In this document: positions 1-6,298 of the stretch, in pieces | Position numbering within the stretch: the first letter of the stretch is position 1 | How the letters are laid out: each line of letters starts with the position of its first letter | Source: MGBC113645 sp036308445 | GTDB taxonomy: Bacteria > Bacillota_I > Bacilli_A > Erysipelotrichales > Coprobacillaceae | DNA length: 11,320 bases | Direction of reading: 5' to 3' | Assembly (NCBI GenBank): GCA_036308445.1 | Contig: JAXJVS010000056.1 | Coordinates: 1 to 11,320 of the forward strand | Position numbers and translations under genes: made by a program | Notes under the pieces: generated by a model | Databases searched by the model: none | What the model was told of the DNA's origin: nothing | Seen by the model: the letters and a program-made list of their open reading frames with translations, nothing else

Positions 1-83
1 AACCCGTATATAGATCGTTAATTCCGCTAAAATTCTAAAACAATATATTATCCTCATTTTTCTAATGCTTTCAAATTCCTAAT

Positions 84-121
84 AAAAAAACTCTCTAATG
101 TCTAAAAACATTAAAGAGTTT
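84..121 (-). terminator. Rho-independent terminator of the ABC-F gene
   Basis: Arms at 88-94 and 115-121 pair (AAACTCT/AGAGTTT). They are continued, after one mismatch, by 96-100 with 109-113, around an 8-base loop. On the minus strand the hairpin follows the ABC-F stop codon by about 6 bases and runs into a T tract (complement of the A run at 84-90). The remaining bases 1-83 show no gene or other recognisable element. Confidence 0.85.
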
Positions 122-126
122 CTTCA

Positions 127-1728
127 TTATTTTTCTAAACTATCTTTATATTCTAGATATTCATCATATGTAGATAATCTATCAATACATCCATCATCAG
201 TTAATTCAATAATCCTATTTGCAATAGTTTGTACAAACTGATGGTCATGAGATGTAAAGAAAATATTTTCTTTAAAACGAATTAATCCTTCATTTAAAGC
301 TTGAATAGATTCAAGATCTAAATGATTAGTAGGTTCATCTAAAATAAGAACATTAGAATTAGCCATCATCATTTTAGCTAACATACATCTTACCTTTTCT
401 CCCCCTGATAAAACATTAGCTTTCTTTAAAGCTTCTTCTCCAGAGAATAACATTCTACCTAACCATCCTCTTAAATCTTGTTCATATACTTCTCCAACTG
501 CGAATTGTCTTAACCATTCTACTAAAGTTAAATCACAGTTTTCAAAGAATTCTGTATTATCTTTAGGGAAATATGATTGTGAAGTTGTTACTCCCCATTC
601 AAAAGTTCCTTCATCAGGTTCAATCTCTCCAGTAATAATCTTAAATAAAGTAGTAACTGCCAATTCATTATCTGATACAAAGGCAATCTTATCTTTAGGA
701 GAAGCACTAAATGATACATTATTTAATACTTTTACATCACCTATTGTCTTAGATAATCCTTCAACATTTAAAATAATATTTCCAACTTCTCTTTCAGCCT
801 GAAAACCAATAAATGGATATCTTCTTAAAGAAGGTTTAATATCTACCATTTCTAAGTTATCTAATAATTTTTTTCTACTTGTTGCTTGTTTTGCTTTAGA
901 AGCATTAGCACTAAAACGTGCAATAAATTCTTCTAATTCTTTCTTTTTAGCTTCAGCTTTCTTATTTATTTCTTTAGCTTGTTTTAACATCATTTGTGAA
1001 TATTCATACCAGAAATCATAGTTTCCTACATATAACTGAATCTTACTATAATCAATATCAGCAATATGAGTACATACTTTATTTAAGAAATAACGGTCAT
1101 GTGAAACAACAATAACTGTATTAGGGAAATTCATCAAGAAATTCTCTAACCATCTTACACTCTTCAAATCAAGACCATTTGTAGGTTCATCTAACAATAA
1201 AATATCTGGATTTCCAAATAACGCCTGAGCTAATAAGACCTTAACTTTCTGACGTTCTCCTAATTCTTTCATCGGAGTATATAAGTACTCTTCTCCTATC
1301 CCTAAACCATTTAACATAATTGAAGCATCAGTTTCAGCATTCCAGCCATCCATTTCCGCAAACTCACCTTCAAGTTCAGCAAGTTCAATACCATCTTCAT
1401 CATTAAAATCAGCTTTACTATATAATACTTCTTTACGTTTCATAATTTCATAAAGCTTAGCATTACCCATAATAACTGTAGTTAACACATCATATTCATC
1501 ATAAGCAAAGTGATCCTGTTTTAATACAGATAATCTTTGTCCTTCACTAATAACCACTTCACCTTTATTAGGTTCTATTTCACCAGATAATATTTTCAGA
1601 AAAGTAGACTTACCAGCACCATTAGCACCAATAATTCCATAGCAATTACCTTCTGTAAATTTAACATTTACATTTTCAAATAATACTCTATCACCATATC
1701 TTAAACTCACATTTTGTGTTGAAATCAT
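127..1728 (-). CDS. ykpA: ABC-F family ATPase, YkpA/YbiT type
   Basis: This is a 533-residue protein with two ATP-binding cassettes and no membrane segments, which defines the ABC-F class: soluble ATPases that act at the ribosome (translation factors or antibiotic-protection proteins). Cassette 1 has Walker A around 34-42 (GANGAGKST), Walker B ending LLLDEPTN at 177-184 and the switch histidine at 210. The interdomain linker, about 240-300, is rich in Lys and Glu and probably forms the two-helix arm. Cassette 2 has signature LSGGEK at 440-445, Walker B LILDEPTNHLD at 461-471 and a histidine at 494. Its Walker A position reads SDNELAVTT and lacks the usual lysine, and the first signature is degenerate (LGERQK). 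The start is supported by AAAGGAG at 1736-1742. The gene has its own promoter and terminator. From family resemblance it is a YkpA/YbiT housekeeping member and not a known resistance type; its exact role is unknown. Confidence 0.93.
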   Translation of the reverse strand: MISTQNVSLRYGDRVLFENVNVKFTEGNCYGIIGANGAGKSTFLKILSGEIEPNKGEVVISEGQRLSVLKQDHFAYDEYDVLTTVIMGNAKLYEIMKRKEVLYSKADFNDEDGIELAELEGEFAEMDGWNAETDASIMLNGLGIGEEYLYTPMKELGERQKVKVLLAQALFGNPDILLLDEPTNGLDLKSVRWLENFLMNFPNTVIVVSHDRYFLNKVCTHIADIDYSKIQLYVGNYDFWYEYSQMMLKQAKEINKKAEAKKKELEEFIARFSANASKAKQATSRKKLLDNLEMVDIKPSLRRYPFIGFQAEREVGNIILNVEGLSKTIGDVKVLNNVSFSASPKDKIAFVSDNELAVTTLFKIITGEIEPDEGTFEWGVTTSQSYFPKDNTEFFENCDLTLVEWLRQFAVGEVYEQDLRGWLGRMLFSGEEALKKANVLSGGEKVRCMLAKMMMANSNVLILDEPTNHLDLESIQALNEGLIRFKENIFFTSHDHQFVQTIANRIIELTDDGCIDRLSTYDEYLEYKDSLEK

Positions 1729-1758
1729 AATTAATCTCCTTTACATAAAGTCCATACT

Positions 1759-1787
1759 ATTATACCTAATATAAATATTTTTGCAAA
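1759..1787 (-). promoter_or_regulatory. Promoter of the ABC-F gene
   Basis: On the minus strand a perfect TATAAT lies at 1759-1764. A TTGCAA/TTTGCA -35 lies at 1781-1787 with 16-17 bases of spacing, about 30 bases before the start codon. The -35 sits inside the T-rich tail of the upstream repressor gene's terminator, so the two transcription units are packed without a gap. Confidence 0.7.
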
Positions 1788-1812
1788 CAAAAACGGAATC
1801 TTATAATTCCGT
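1781..1812 (-). terminator. Terminator of the LexA-like repressor gene, overlapping its stop codon
   Basis: The perfect arms ACGGAAT (1793-1799) and ATTCCGT (1806-1812) enclose a 6-base loop. On the minus strand the hairpin is followed by TTTTTGTTTG. The repressor's stop codon (1801-1803) lies in the loop, so the stem begins within the coding sequence. Confidence 0.8.
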
Positions 1813-2394
1813 CTTACTATAAATAGCTTTTCCAATGATTCTAACAGGCAAATTTTCAATATCCTCACGACTAAAATATCTATTTTCCACCAAAGGATTA
1901 GCAGCCTCCAAAATCATCATATCCTGTTTCAAGACAACTCTTTTCAAAGTCACTTCATCACCAATCATAACTATACCAATATCACCACTATGAAGAGTAT
2001 TCGTTTGTTTTACATAAACAAGATCACCATCCATGATACCAGCACCTTCCATAGATTCACCAGTAACCCTTAAAAAATAATCACCTTTTTTACTATCTTC
2101 CATAGTCACTTCTTCTTGACCTAAATAGTTTTCATCACCAAATAAATCATACCCTGCTTTCACATACCCTAATATAGGTTTATAAAACTGAATCATCTTC
2201 CCCTTCAATAAAATCTCAACATCCATTCCAATCAATTGACTTAATCTTTGCATTGGTTCTTCTTGTAAAGATTTCACTTCACCAGATAACCATCGTGATA
2301 CTGTAGATTTATTCACACCAACCTTTTTAGCAATATATTCATTAGAAACCTGATATTTATTTTTATAATCCAAGATAATCTGTTTTAGTTCCAT
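1801..2394 (-). CDS. LexA-like repressor: XRE helix-turn-helix with S24 self-cleaving peptidase domain
   Basis: This 197-residue regulator has the two-domain plan of phage CI, LexA and HdiR-type repressors. Residues about 15-40 form an XRE helix-turn-helix (EYIAKKVGVNKSTVSRWLSG). The C-terminal half is a serine-lysine S24 peptidase. The predicted self-cleavage bond is Ala80-Gly81 in GYVKAGYD, the nucleophile is Ser114 in TGESMEG, and the general base is Lys151 in VTLKRV. All residues needed for RecA-stimulated autocleavage appear present, so induction by DNA damage or another stress is plausible (inference). The length is normal and the start is supported by AGAGGTG just upstream. Its promoter lies in a 9-bp inverted repeat, which implies autorepression. 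No phage genes surround it, so it looks like a resident chromosomal regulator. LexA itself has a different winged-helix N-terminus, so this is not LexA. Its targets outside the window are unknown. Confidence 0.93.
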   Translation of the reverse strand: MELKQIILDYKNKYQVSNEYIAKKVGVNKSTVSRWLSGEVKSLQEEPMQRLSQLIGMDVEILLKGKMIQFYKPILGYVKAGYDLFGDENYLGQEEVTMEDSKKGDYFLRVTGESMEGAGIMDGDLVYVKQTNTLHSGDIGIVMIGDEVTLKRVVLKQDMMILEAANPLVENRYFSREDIENLPVRIIGKAIYSKTEL

Positions 2395-2411
2395 AAGTAC
2401 ACCTCTAGCTC

Positions 2412-2455
2412 ATTATATCATCTCATGTTGCATTATCAAACAATTTATGCAACAT
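2412..2455 (-). promoter_or_regulatory. Promoter and inverted-repeat operator of the LexA-like repressor gene
   Basis: On the minus strand TATAAT is at 2412-2417 and TTGATA at 2434-2439, with a 16-base spacer. Two perfect 9-base inverted arms, ATGTTGCAT (2425-2433) and ATGCAACAT (2447-2455), flank the -35 element exactly. They are 13 bases apart, so equivalent positions are 22 bases (about two helical turns) apart. That is the expected geometry for a dimeric repressor blocking RNA polymerase. The arms do not act as a terminator because no T run follows. That the S24 repressor binds here is inference from position. Confidence 0.72.
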
Positions 2456-2457
2456 TT

Positions 2458-3339
2458 TTATTTTTCAATATTATCGGCATACTTTTTTAGATAAGATTTA
2501 TCTAAACCAAAACCTCTTCCTTTAACTTCCTTCACTTTAGATATAACCATAAATGCTGTCGGATCAATCTCATGAACAAGTTTTTCTACTCTCTTTAATT
2601 CTCTACTTTGAACAACTGTCATAACCATTTGTTGATCATTATTCAAAAAACCAGTTTTAATCTTTAAATATGTTGTTCCTCGATCAATAGAAGAATGAAT
2701 CATATCATTAATTTCTTGATATTTAGGAGAAACAATCATAATTTGAGAAGCTGATGTTCCAATTGTAAGTGTTTGATCTAATACAAATGTAGTAATGACT
2801 AATACTACAAAACCATATAATATATCTTGCGTACTTGAATAAAAGAATTGTGTTACTAACACTAAACAATCAATAACATACATAGATACAGCTATATTAA
2901 AATGAAAATATTTATTTAATACTAATGGCGGAACATCCAAACCACCGGTAGATGACCCTTCTTTCATAACCAACCCTATACCTGCACCACTTAACACTCC
3001 TGCCAGAATAGCAGCTAATAAATGATCAGTTGTCGCATTCACAATAAAAGACCATTGATTAAACATACTAAAAAAGAAAGGATATAAAAAAGTACTTGCG
3101 ATAGTCGTCATCGCAAAACGTTTACCTAAAAGCAAGAATCCCATAATCAACATTATAACATTAATAATTGTTACTCCTAGTTCTAGATTTGTATTAAAAA
3201 AATGATTAAAAAATAAAGAAATACCTGTAACCCCTGTAGAAACAAAATCATGAGGAACCACAAAAGCACTCACTCCAAGTGCTAATAATGCATTTCCTAA
3301 TATAATAATTAAATAAGATTTTATTTTTTTCACTTCCAT
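2458..3339 (-). CDS. YitT family membrane protein (DUF161 plus DUF2179 domains)
   Basis: From the ATG at 3339 the protein has 293 residues. The N-terminal two thirds contain about five hydrophobic segments (roughly 8-28, 55-72, 78-95, 107-125, 150-190). They carry the YitT-family motif GSSTGGLD at 128-135, which follows the glycine-rich stretch GVLSGAGIG. Residues about 217-275 form the soluble DUF2179 domain, starting RGTTYLKIKTGF and including VQSRELKRVEKLVHEIDP. Family members are integral membrane proteins of unknown transport or sensing role. The start is uncertain. A TTG at 3360 would extend the frame by seven codons but overlaps the promoter -10. The ATG at 3339 has little room for a ribosome site. 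A GTG at 3333 would be served by GGTGAT at 3338-3343. No terminator follows, so transcription may run into the repressor gene. Confidence 0.9.
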   Translation of the reverse strand: MEVKKIKSYLIIILGNALLALGVSAFVVPHDFVSTGVTGISLFFNHFFNTNLELGVTIINVIMLIMGFLLLGKRFAMTTIASTFLYPFFFSMFNQWSFIVNATTDHLLAAILAGVLSGAGIGLVMKEGSSTGGLDVPPLVLNKYFHFNIAVSMYVIDCLVLVTQFFYSSTQDILYGFVVLVITTFVLDQTLTIGTSASQIMIVSPKYQEINDMIHSSIDRGTTYLKIKTGFLNNDQQMVMTVVQSRELKRVEKLVHEIDPTAFMVISKVKEVKGRGFGLDKSYLKKYADNIEK

Positions 3340-3351
3340 CACCAATATTCG

Positions 3352-3379
3352 ATTATACAAATTTAAAAATTTATTGCAA
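3352..3379 (-). promoter_or_regulatory. Promoter of the YitT-family gene
   Basis: On the minus strand TATAAT is at 3352-3357 and TTGCAA at 3374-3379, with 16 bases between. Transcription would begin near 3345, only about 6-12 bases before the plausible start codons, so the leader is very short. The -35 lies between the -35 and -10 regions of the plus-strand promoter that faces the other way. Confidence 0.6.
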
Positions 3380-3390
3380 TATGATACAAT
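3362..3390 (+). promoter_or_regulatory. Promoter of the phosphopantetheinyl transferase gene
   Basis: TACAAT at 3385-3390 is preceded by TG one base upstream (3382-3383), giving an extended -10. The matching -35 position (3362-3367, TTTAAA) is poor, which fits an extended -10 promoter. It lies 20 bases before the gene's start codon. Confidence 0.55.
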
Positions 3391-3409
3391 ACATAAAAGA
3401 GGTAAGATT

Positions 3410-3949
3410 ATGATTATTTTATATATTATTAAAAATGCTAAAAGAGAATATTATGAAGAATATAAAAAACAATGTCTAAAACAATACTGCCATTATATTC
3501 ACTATAACAAAGAAATAGAAATAATAAAAAACGAAAATGGTAAACCATATATTAAAGATAATCCTTTCTATTTCAATATTTCTCATAGTCACGATTATTA
3601 TATAATGGCTTGCAGTCCTACTCAAATAGGCATTGATATTGAAAAACATCGAGATAGAAAATATCAATTATTATCAAAACGTTACTATACAGAAAATGAA
3701 CAACAATATGTAAACATTCATAACAGACAAGGTTTTTTTGATATCTGGTCAATGAAAGAAAGTTATACTAAATTTTTAGGTGAAACAATAATAAAAAACT
3801 TAAAAATAAATTTAGTTAAAAACAATCAATTGATAACATTTAAAAACAATATCTATTTTTATAAAATAGATATTGATATAAACTATAGTTGTTTTATGAC
3901 TTTAGACACCAAAATAACAACAAAGGAAATCTATTTAGATTTCCTTTAG
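3410..3949 (+). CDS. 4'-phosphopantetheinyl transferase, Sfp-like
   Basis: The enzyme moves the 4'-phosphopantetheine arm of coenzyme A onto a serine of carrier proteins used in fatty-acid, polyketide or peptide synthesis. From the ATG at 3410 it has 179 residues. The superfamily motifs appear in order: NGKPYI (43-48), FNISHS (55-60), GIDIEK (74-79) with magnesium ligands Asp76 and Glu78, and WSMKESYTKFLG (113-124) with Glu117 and Lys116. The start is set by AGAGG at 3398-3402, seven bases upstream; an in-frame TTG at 3374 overlaps the opposing promoter and is unlikely. At 179 residues it is shorter than Bacillus Sfp (about 224), mainly after the KES motif. It is the only plus-strand gene here, is visibly more A/T- and Lys/Asn/Ile/Tyr-rich than its neighbours, and has no carrier-protein or synthase gene nearby. 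Its substrate is therefore unknown. Confidence 0.9.
   Translation: MIILYIIKNAKREYYEEYKKQCLKQYCHYIHYNKEIEIIKNENGKPYIKDNPFYFNISHSHDYYIMACSPTQIGIDIEKHRDRKYQLLSKRYYTENEQQYVNIHNRQGFFDIWSMKESYTKFLGETIIKNLKINLVKNNQLITFKNNIYFYKIDIDINYSCFMTLDTKITTKEIYLDFL
3922..3947. terminator. Shared hairpin terminator of two convergent, overlapping genes
   Basis: The perfect 10-base arms AAAGGAAATC (3922-3931) and GATTTCCTTT (3938-3947) surround a 6-base loop. The minus-strand gene's stop (3935-3937) is in the loop, and the plus-strand gene's stop (3947-3949) begins at the last base of the stem. Read leftward, the hairpin is followed by TTGTTGTTATTTT, a good terminator tail. Read rightward the tail (AGTTCTATTAATT) is weak. 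It probably works best for the transglutaminase gene. Confidence 0.75.
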
Positions 3950-5290
3950 TTCTATTAATTCACGAATAGTTTCATAATCATCATATAATAATCCTTCATC
4001 TTCATATTCTACTTCACCATCTTGATTATCATATGGATCTTGTCTTTGATATTTTTTTGCTGGATATAAAGGTACCTGGAAATCATTACATGCTGGCATT
4101 CTTAATGGATCTAGATGAGAAAAATAGAATTCTCTTCTTTCCTCATTTCCTTCTCTATAAGCACTACCACCAAATGAACAATCAACTGGTAACCAGCCAA
4201 AAGGAGCAACATAAATCTCTGCCCAATCATGATTACCAACAGATTCTTGCGATACATATAAACCAGCTTGCCATCTTGCAGGAACTTTGACTATTCTACA
4301 TAAAGTAATAAACAATAATGCCTGTAAACCACAATCTCCTTTTAAATTTTTAGCCGAATATTCTCCAATGTTTTCAATTAAAAAATATCCTCTTACAAAA
4401 GAATATGTAACATGTGTTGTAATATAATCATATATTTTCTTAGCCTTTAATAATGGATTTGTTTCATTACCTACAATCTCTATAGCTAGTTGTTTAAGAT
4501 ATGGCGTAAATACTATATGTGGTACTAATTCTTCAGTATAGTATGTAGGTTGTACTTCACTTACATCTTCTGCTTTATATTCAATATATGGCGAATTCAT
4601 GTCATAACTGAATTCTACAGAGAATTCCACCCCTTTTTTATATTCTTCTTCAATATATAATGTTCTAGCATTATGATCTCTAGGACTTAATATATATTGA
4701 GAATGACTAACATTTAATATTTTTACATTTTCTACCTGATGATATTCTATCGGTAATGGTAGATGGACTTTAATCTTCTTTCCTTCTTTTTCTTTTTTTA
4801 TTTTTATTGTTTCTTTTAAATGAATATGATATTTAATACCATGATTTTCTTTCATCTTTTTCATCATTTCATTTAATTCTGTTTTAGGCTGTAATTCATG
4901 ATTTCTTTTATCAACATCTTGAATCATACCAGTAATATCTCTTCTTGTTTTTAAAATATTTTCAAAACATAATTCATGAAAATGTTTAACACCATATATA
5001 TATATCCATTCTAATTGATTTAATTCTATCAATTCATCAATATCTTTCATAGTAAATGTAGGGATATATTTTTTAAACTTTTCTAATACTTCATCTTTTG
5101 TATATGGATATTGTGATGGTAATCTTTCAATCACTTCTTTTTCTAGTAATAATCTCTTTTTTAAACTTTCTGGTATATCCTTTTCTAATCTTTTATCAAT
5201 AAGCTGAATACATTCTTTAAAGTGTCCACTCCACTTTTCTTTTAGAATATCTTCTGGTAAAGGTATTTCAAAATACTTAACATCTATCAT
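3935..5290 (-). CDS. Transglutaminase-like cysteine protease-fold protein, cytosolic
   Basis: This 451-residue protein has no signal peptide and no membrane segment. The first about 150 residues are charged and helical. About 155-235 look like a beta-rich domain (alternating hydrophobic strands). A transglutaminase-like core follows at about 265-375. The catalytic triad is visible: Cys320 in KGDCGLQALLF, His354 in GNHDWAEIYV and Asp370 in GWLPVDCSFGG. The C-terminal 35 residues are very acidic (DGEVEYEDEG and similar). In this superfamily bacterial members are mostly peptidases or amide-forming enzymes; the substrate here cannot be deduced. The start is supported by GGGAGGA seven bases upstream. 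It overlaps the convergent transferase gene by 15 bases. The nuclease gene lies 57 bases upstream on the same strand with no terminator between, so partial co-transcription is possible. Confidence 0.88.
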   Translation of the reverse strand: MIDVKYFEIPLPEDILKEKWSGHFKECIQLIDKRLEKDIPESLKKRLLLEKEVIERLPSQYPYTKDEVLEKFKKYIPTFTMKDIDELIELNQLEWIYIYGVKHFHELCFENILKTRRDITGMIQDVDKRNHELQPKTELNEMMKKMKENHGIKYHIHLKETIKIKKEKEGKKIKVHLPLPIEYHQVENVKILNVSHSQYILSPRDHNARTLYIEEEYKKGVEFSVEFSYDMNSPYIEYKAEDVSEVQPTYYTEELVPHIVFTPYLKQLAIEIVGNETNPLLKAKKIYDYITTHVTYSFVRGYFLIENIGEYSAKNLKGDCGLQALLFITLCRIVKVPARWQAGLYVSQESVGNHDWAEIYVAPFGWLPVDCSFGGSAYREGNEERREFYFSHLDPLRMPACNDFQVPLYPAKKYQRQDPYDNQDGEVEYEDEGLLYDDYETIRELIELKEI

Positions 5291-5312
5291 AATAGTTCCT
5301 CCCTTATTCCTT

Positions 5313-5342
5313 ATTATATCTCTTTTTTTTACTTTTGTTTAA
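5313..5342 (-). promoter_or_regulatory. Possible promoter of the transglutaminase-like gene
   Basis: A perfect TATAAT lies on the minus strand at 5313-5318, with a weak TTAAAC at 5337-5342 (18-base spacer) and an A-rich spacer. It fits between the nuclease stop codon and the strong ribosome site. The -35 match is poor, so the call is tentative. Confidence 0.45.
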
Positions 5343-5347
5343 TATTT

Positions 5348-6223
5348 TTAAGGATTACAGCTTTGACAAGGCTCATATCCTTCATTTAATAATTCTTCTC
5401 TAGATTTAGACGTATTTCTCTTATTCTTAGCTTTCGTATCCGCTAACTTGCTACAATCTACTCTATGAAACTTATATGTATTAATATTTAAAACATATGT
5501 AACATTTTCTTCTAAATGAGTATGACTATTAGATAATTGCGTTTGACCTGTTAAATAATTGATTTCAATACCATCCTGTACATTATAAATATACACATTT
5601 ATTCTTATCTCATCATCTTCTACAGATGCTGCCTGCAGATTTAATCCTCTTGCGACTAATTCATCATTCTTATATATAGGTATAGCTTTATATAGTACAT
5701 GATGACTTGTATCATCAATATAATCTGCAACCTTATTTTCAAAAGGTAACATACCATCAATATTAAAACTTCTTGTACCCGTCATTAAATTCTTTTCTTC
5801 AGCATTTAATGAACTTAAACACCAGGCAATAAGATGACAACGATTATAAATATAACCACCATCTACCAATGACTTATCATATCTCTTGGTTTGCCATCCA
5901 CTAGGTTTAACCATCCCTATAGAGCCTCTTTCTTCATCATCTTTAGGCATTGCTTCTTTTCCTAAACAAGCATAAGCTTCTTTAGTTCTTCCTAATTCAT
6001 CTAAATCAGTTAATTGAATAAATGTATCTGTTGTATATTCTTTTTCATCAAACGCTGGTTCATTATTATTGATGACAACATAAGGTTCTCCACCATATTC
6101 AGGAATATTTTCTAATGATATATATTCTTCTTGATATCTTTCATCTAATAATATTTCTATATCTAAACATGATGAAAGTATAACTAATAATAATAATGAT
6201 AATAAAACTTTTAAAAACTTCAT
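5348..6223 (-). CDS. Surface lipoprotein DNA/RNA non-specific endonuclease with C-terminal putative zinc module
   Basis: This 291-residue protein begins with a lipoprotein signal: a Lys-containing start, a leucine-rich core and lipobox LSSC with the acyl-accepting Cys19. It should be anchored on the outer face of the membrane. Residues about 60-215 are a nuclease domain of the EndA/NucA type (beta-beta-alpha-metal fold). The catalytic His130 lies in YNRCHLIAW, at the position of the classical DRGH, and the metal-binding asparagine region is SFNIDGMLPFEN at 152-163. Residues about 243-291 form a small module, with KFHRVDC at 251-257 and GYEPCQSC at 282-289. Its likely metal ligands are His253, Cys257, Cys286 and Cys289, as in Ada-like zinc-binding modules. 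Likely roles are degrading external DNA for nutrients or processing DNA for uptake; no other competence gene is nearby. The start is supported by AAGAGG just upstream. Confidence 0.9.
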   Translation of the reverse strand: MKFLKVLLSLLLLVILSSCLDIEILLDERYQEEYISLENIPEYGGEPYVVINNNEPAFDEKEYTTDTFIQLTDLDELGRTKEAYACLGKEAMPKDDEERGSIGMVKPSGWQTKRYDKSLVDGGYIYNRCHLIAWCLSSLNAEEKNLMTGTRSFNIDGMLPFENKVADYIDDTSHHVLYKAIPIYKNDELVARGLNLQAASVEDDEIRINVYIYNVQDGIEINYLTGQTQLSNSHTHLEENVTYVLNINTYKFHRVDCSKLADTKAKNKRNTSKSREELLNEGYEPCQSCNP

Positions 6224-6247
6224 AACTACCTCTTTTCTACTATCTAT

Positions 6248-6253
6248 ATTATA
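6248..6253 (-). promoter_or_regulatory. Possible -10 element of the nuclease gene
   Basis: A perfect minus-strand TATAAT lies about 25 bases before the nuclease start codon. No credible -35 is seen at the expected place (6270-6276), which is occupied by the T-rich tail of the metQ terminator. An upstream promoter followed by terminator read-through is the alternative. Confidence 0.4.
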
Positions 6254-6261
6254 TTCAAATT

Positions 6262-6298
6262 AGAAATAAAGAAAAGAGAATACTTTTGTATTCTCTTT
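6262..6298 (-). terminator. Terminator of the metNIQ operon, overlapping the metQ stop codon
   Basis: Perfect 11-base arms (6273-6283 and 6288-6298, AAAGAGAATAC and its complement) enclose a TTTT loop. On the minus strand a T-rich tail follows (TTTTCTTTATTTC). The metQ stop codon at 6297-6299 forms the base of the stem, so termination begins essentially at the last codon. Confidence 0.88.

Noticed and set aside
1801..2394. LexA or prophage CI gene
   Set aside because: The N-terminus is an XRE helix-turn-helix and not LexA's winged helix, and no integrase, Cro or other phage gene is adjacent.
2425..2455. Hairpin as a terminator of the YitT-family gene
   Set aside because: The stem is good but the loop is 13 bases and no T tract follows on the minus strand. 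Its overlap with a promoter makes an operator the better reading.
3340..3360. TTG start of the YitT-family gene
   Set aside because: The codon touches the -10 hexamer of the gene's own promoter and would not be transcribed from it; no ribosome site precedes it.
3374..3409. TTG start for the phosphopantetheinyl transferase
   Set aside because: It falls upstream of the extended -10 element, has no ribosome site, and the ATG at 3410 has AGAGG at ideal spacing.
3476..3667. 63-codon minus-strand open frame
   Set aside because: It is the antisense shadow of the transferase gene, with Ile/Phe/Tyr-rich composition and no ribosome site or motif.
4033..4290. 85-codon plus-strand open frame
   Set aside because: It lies entirely opposite the transglutaminase core and shows no recognisable protein features.
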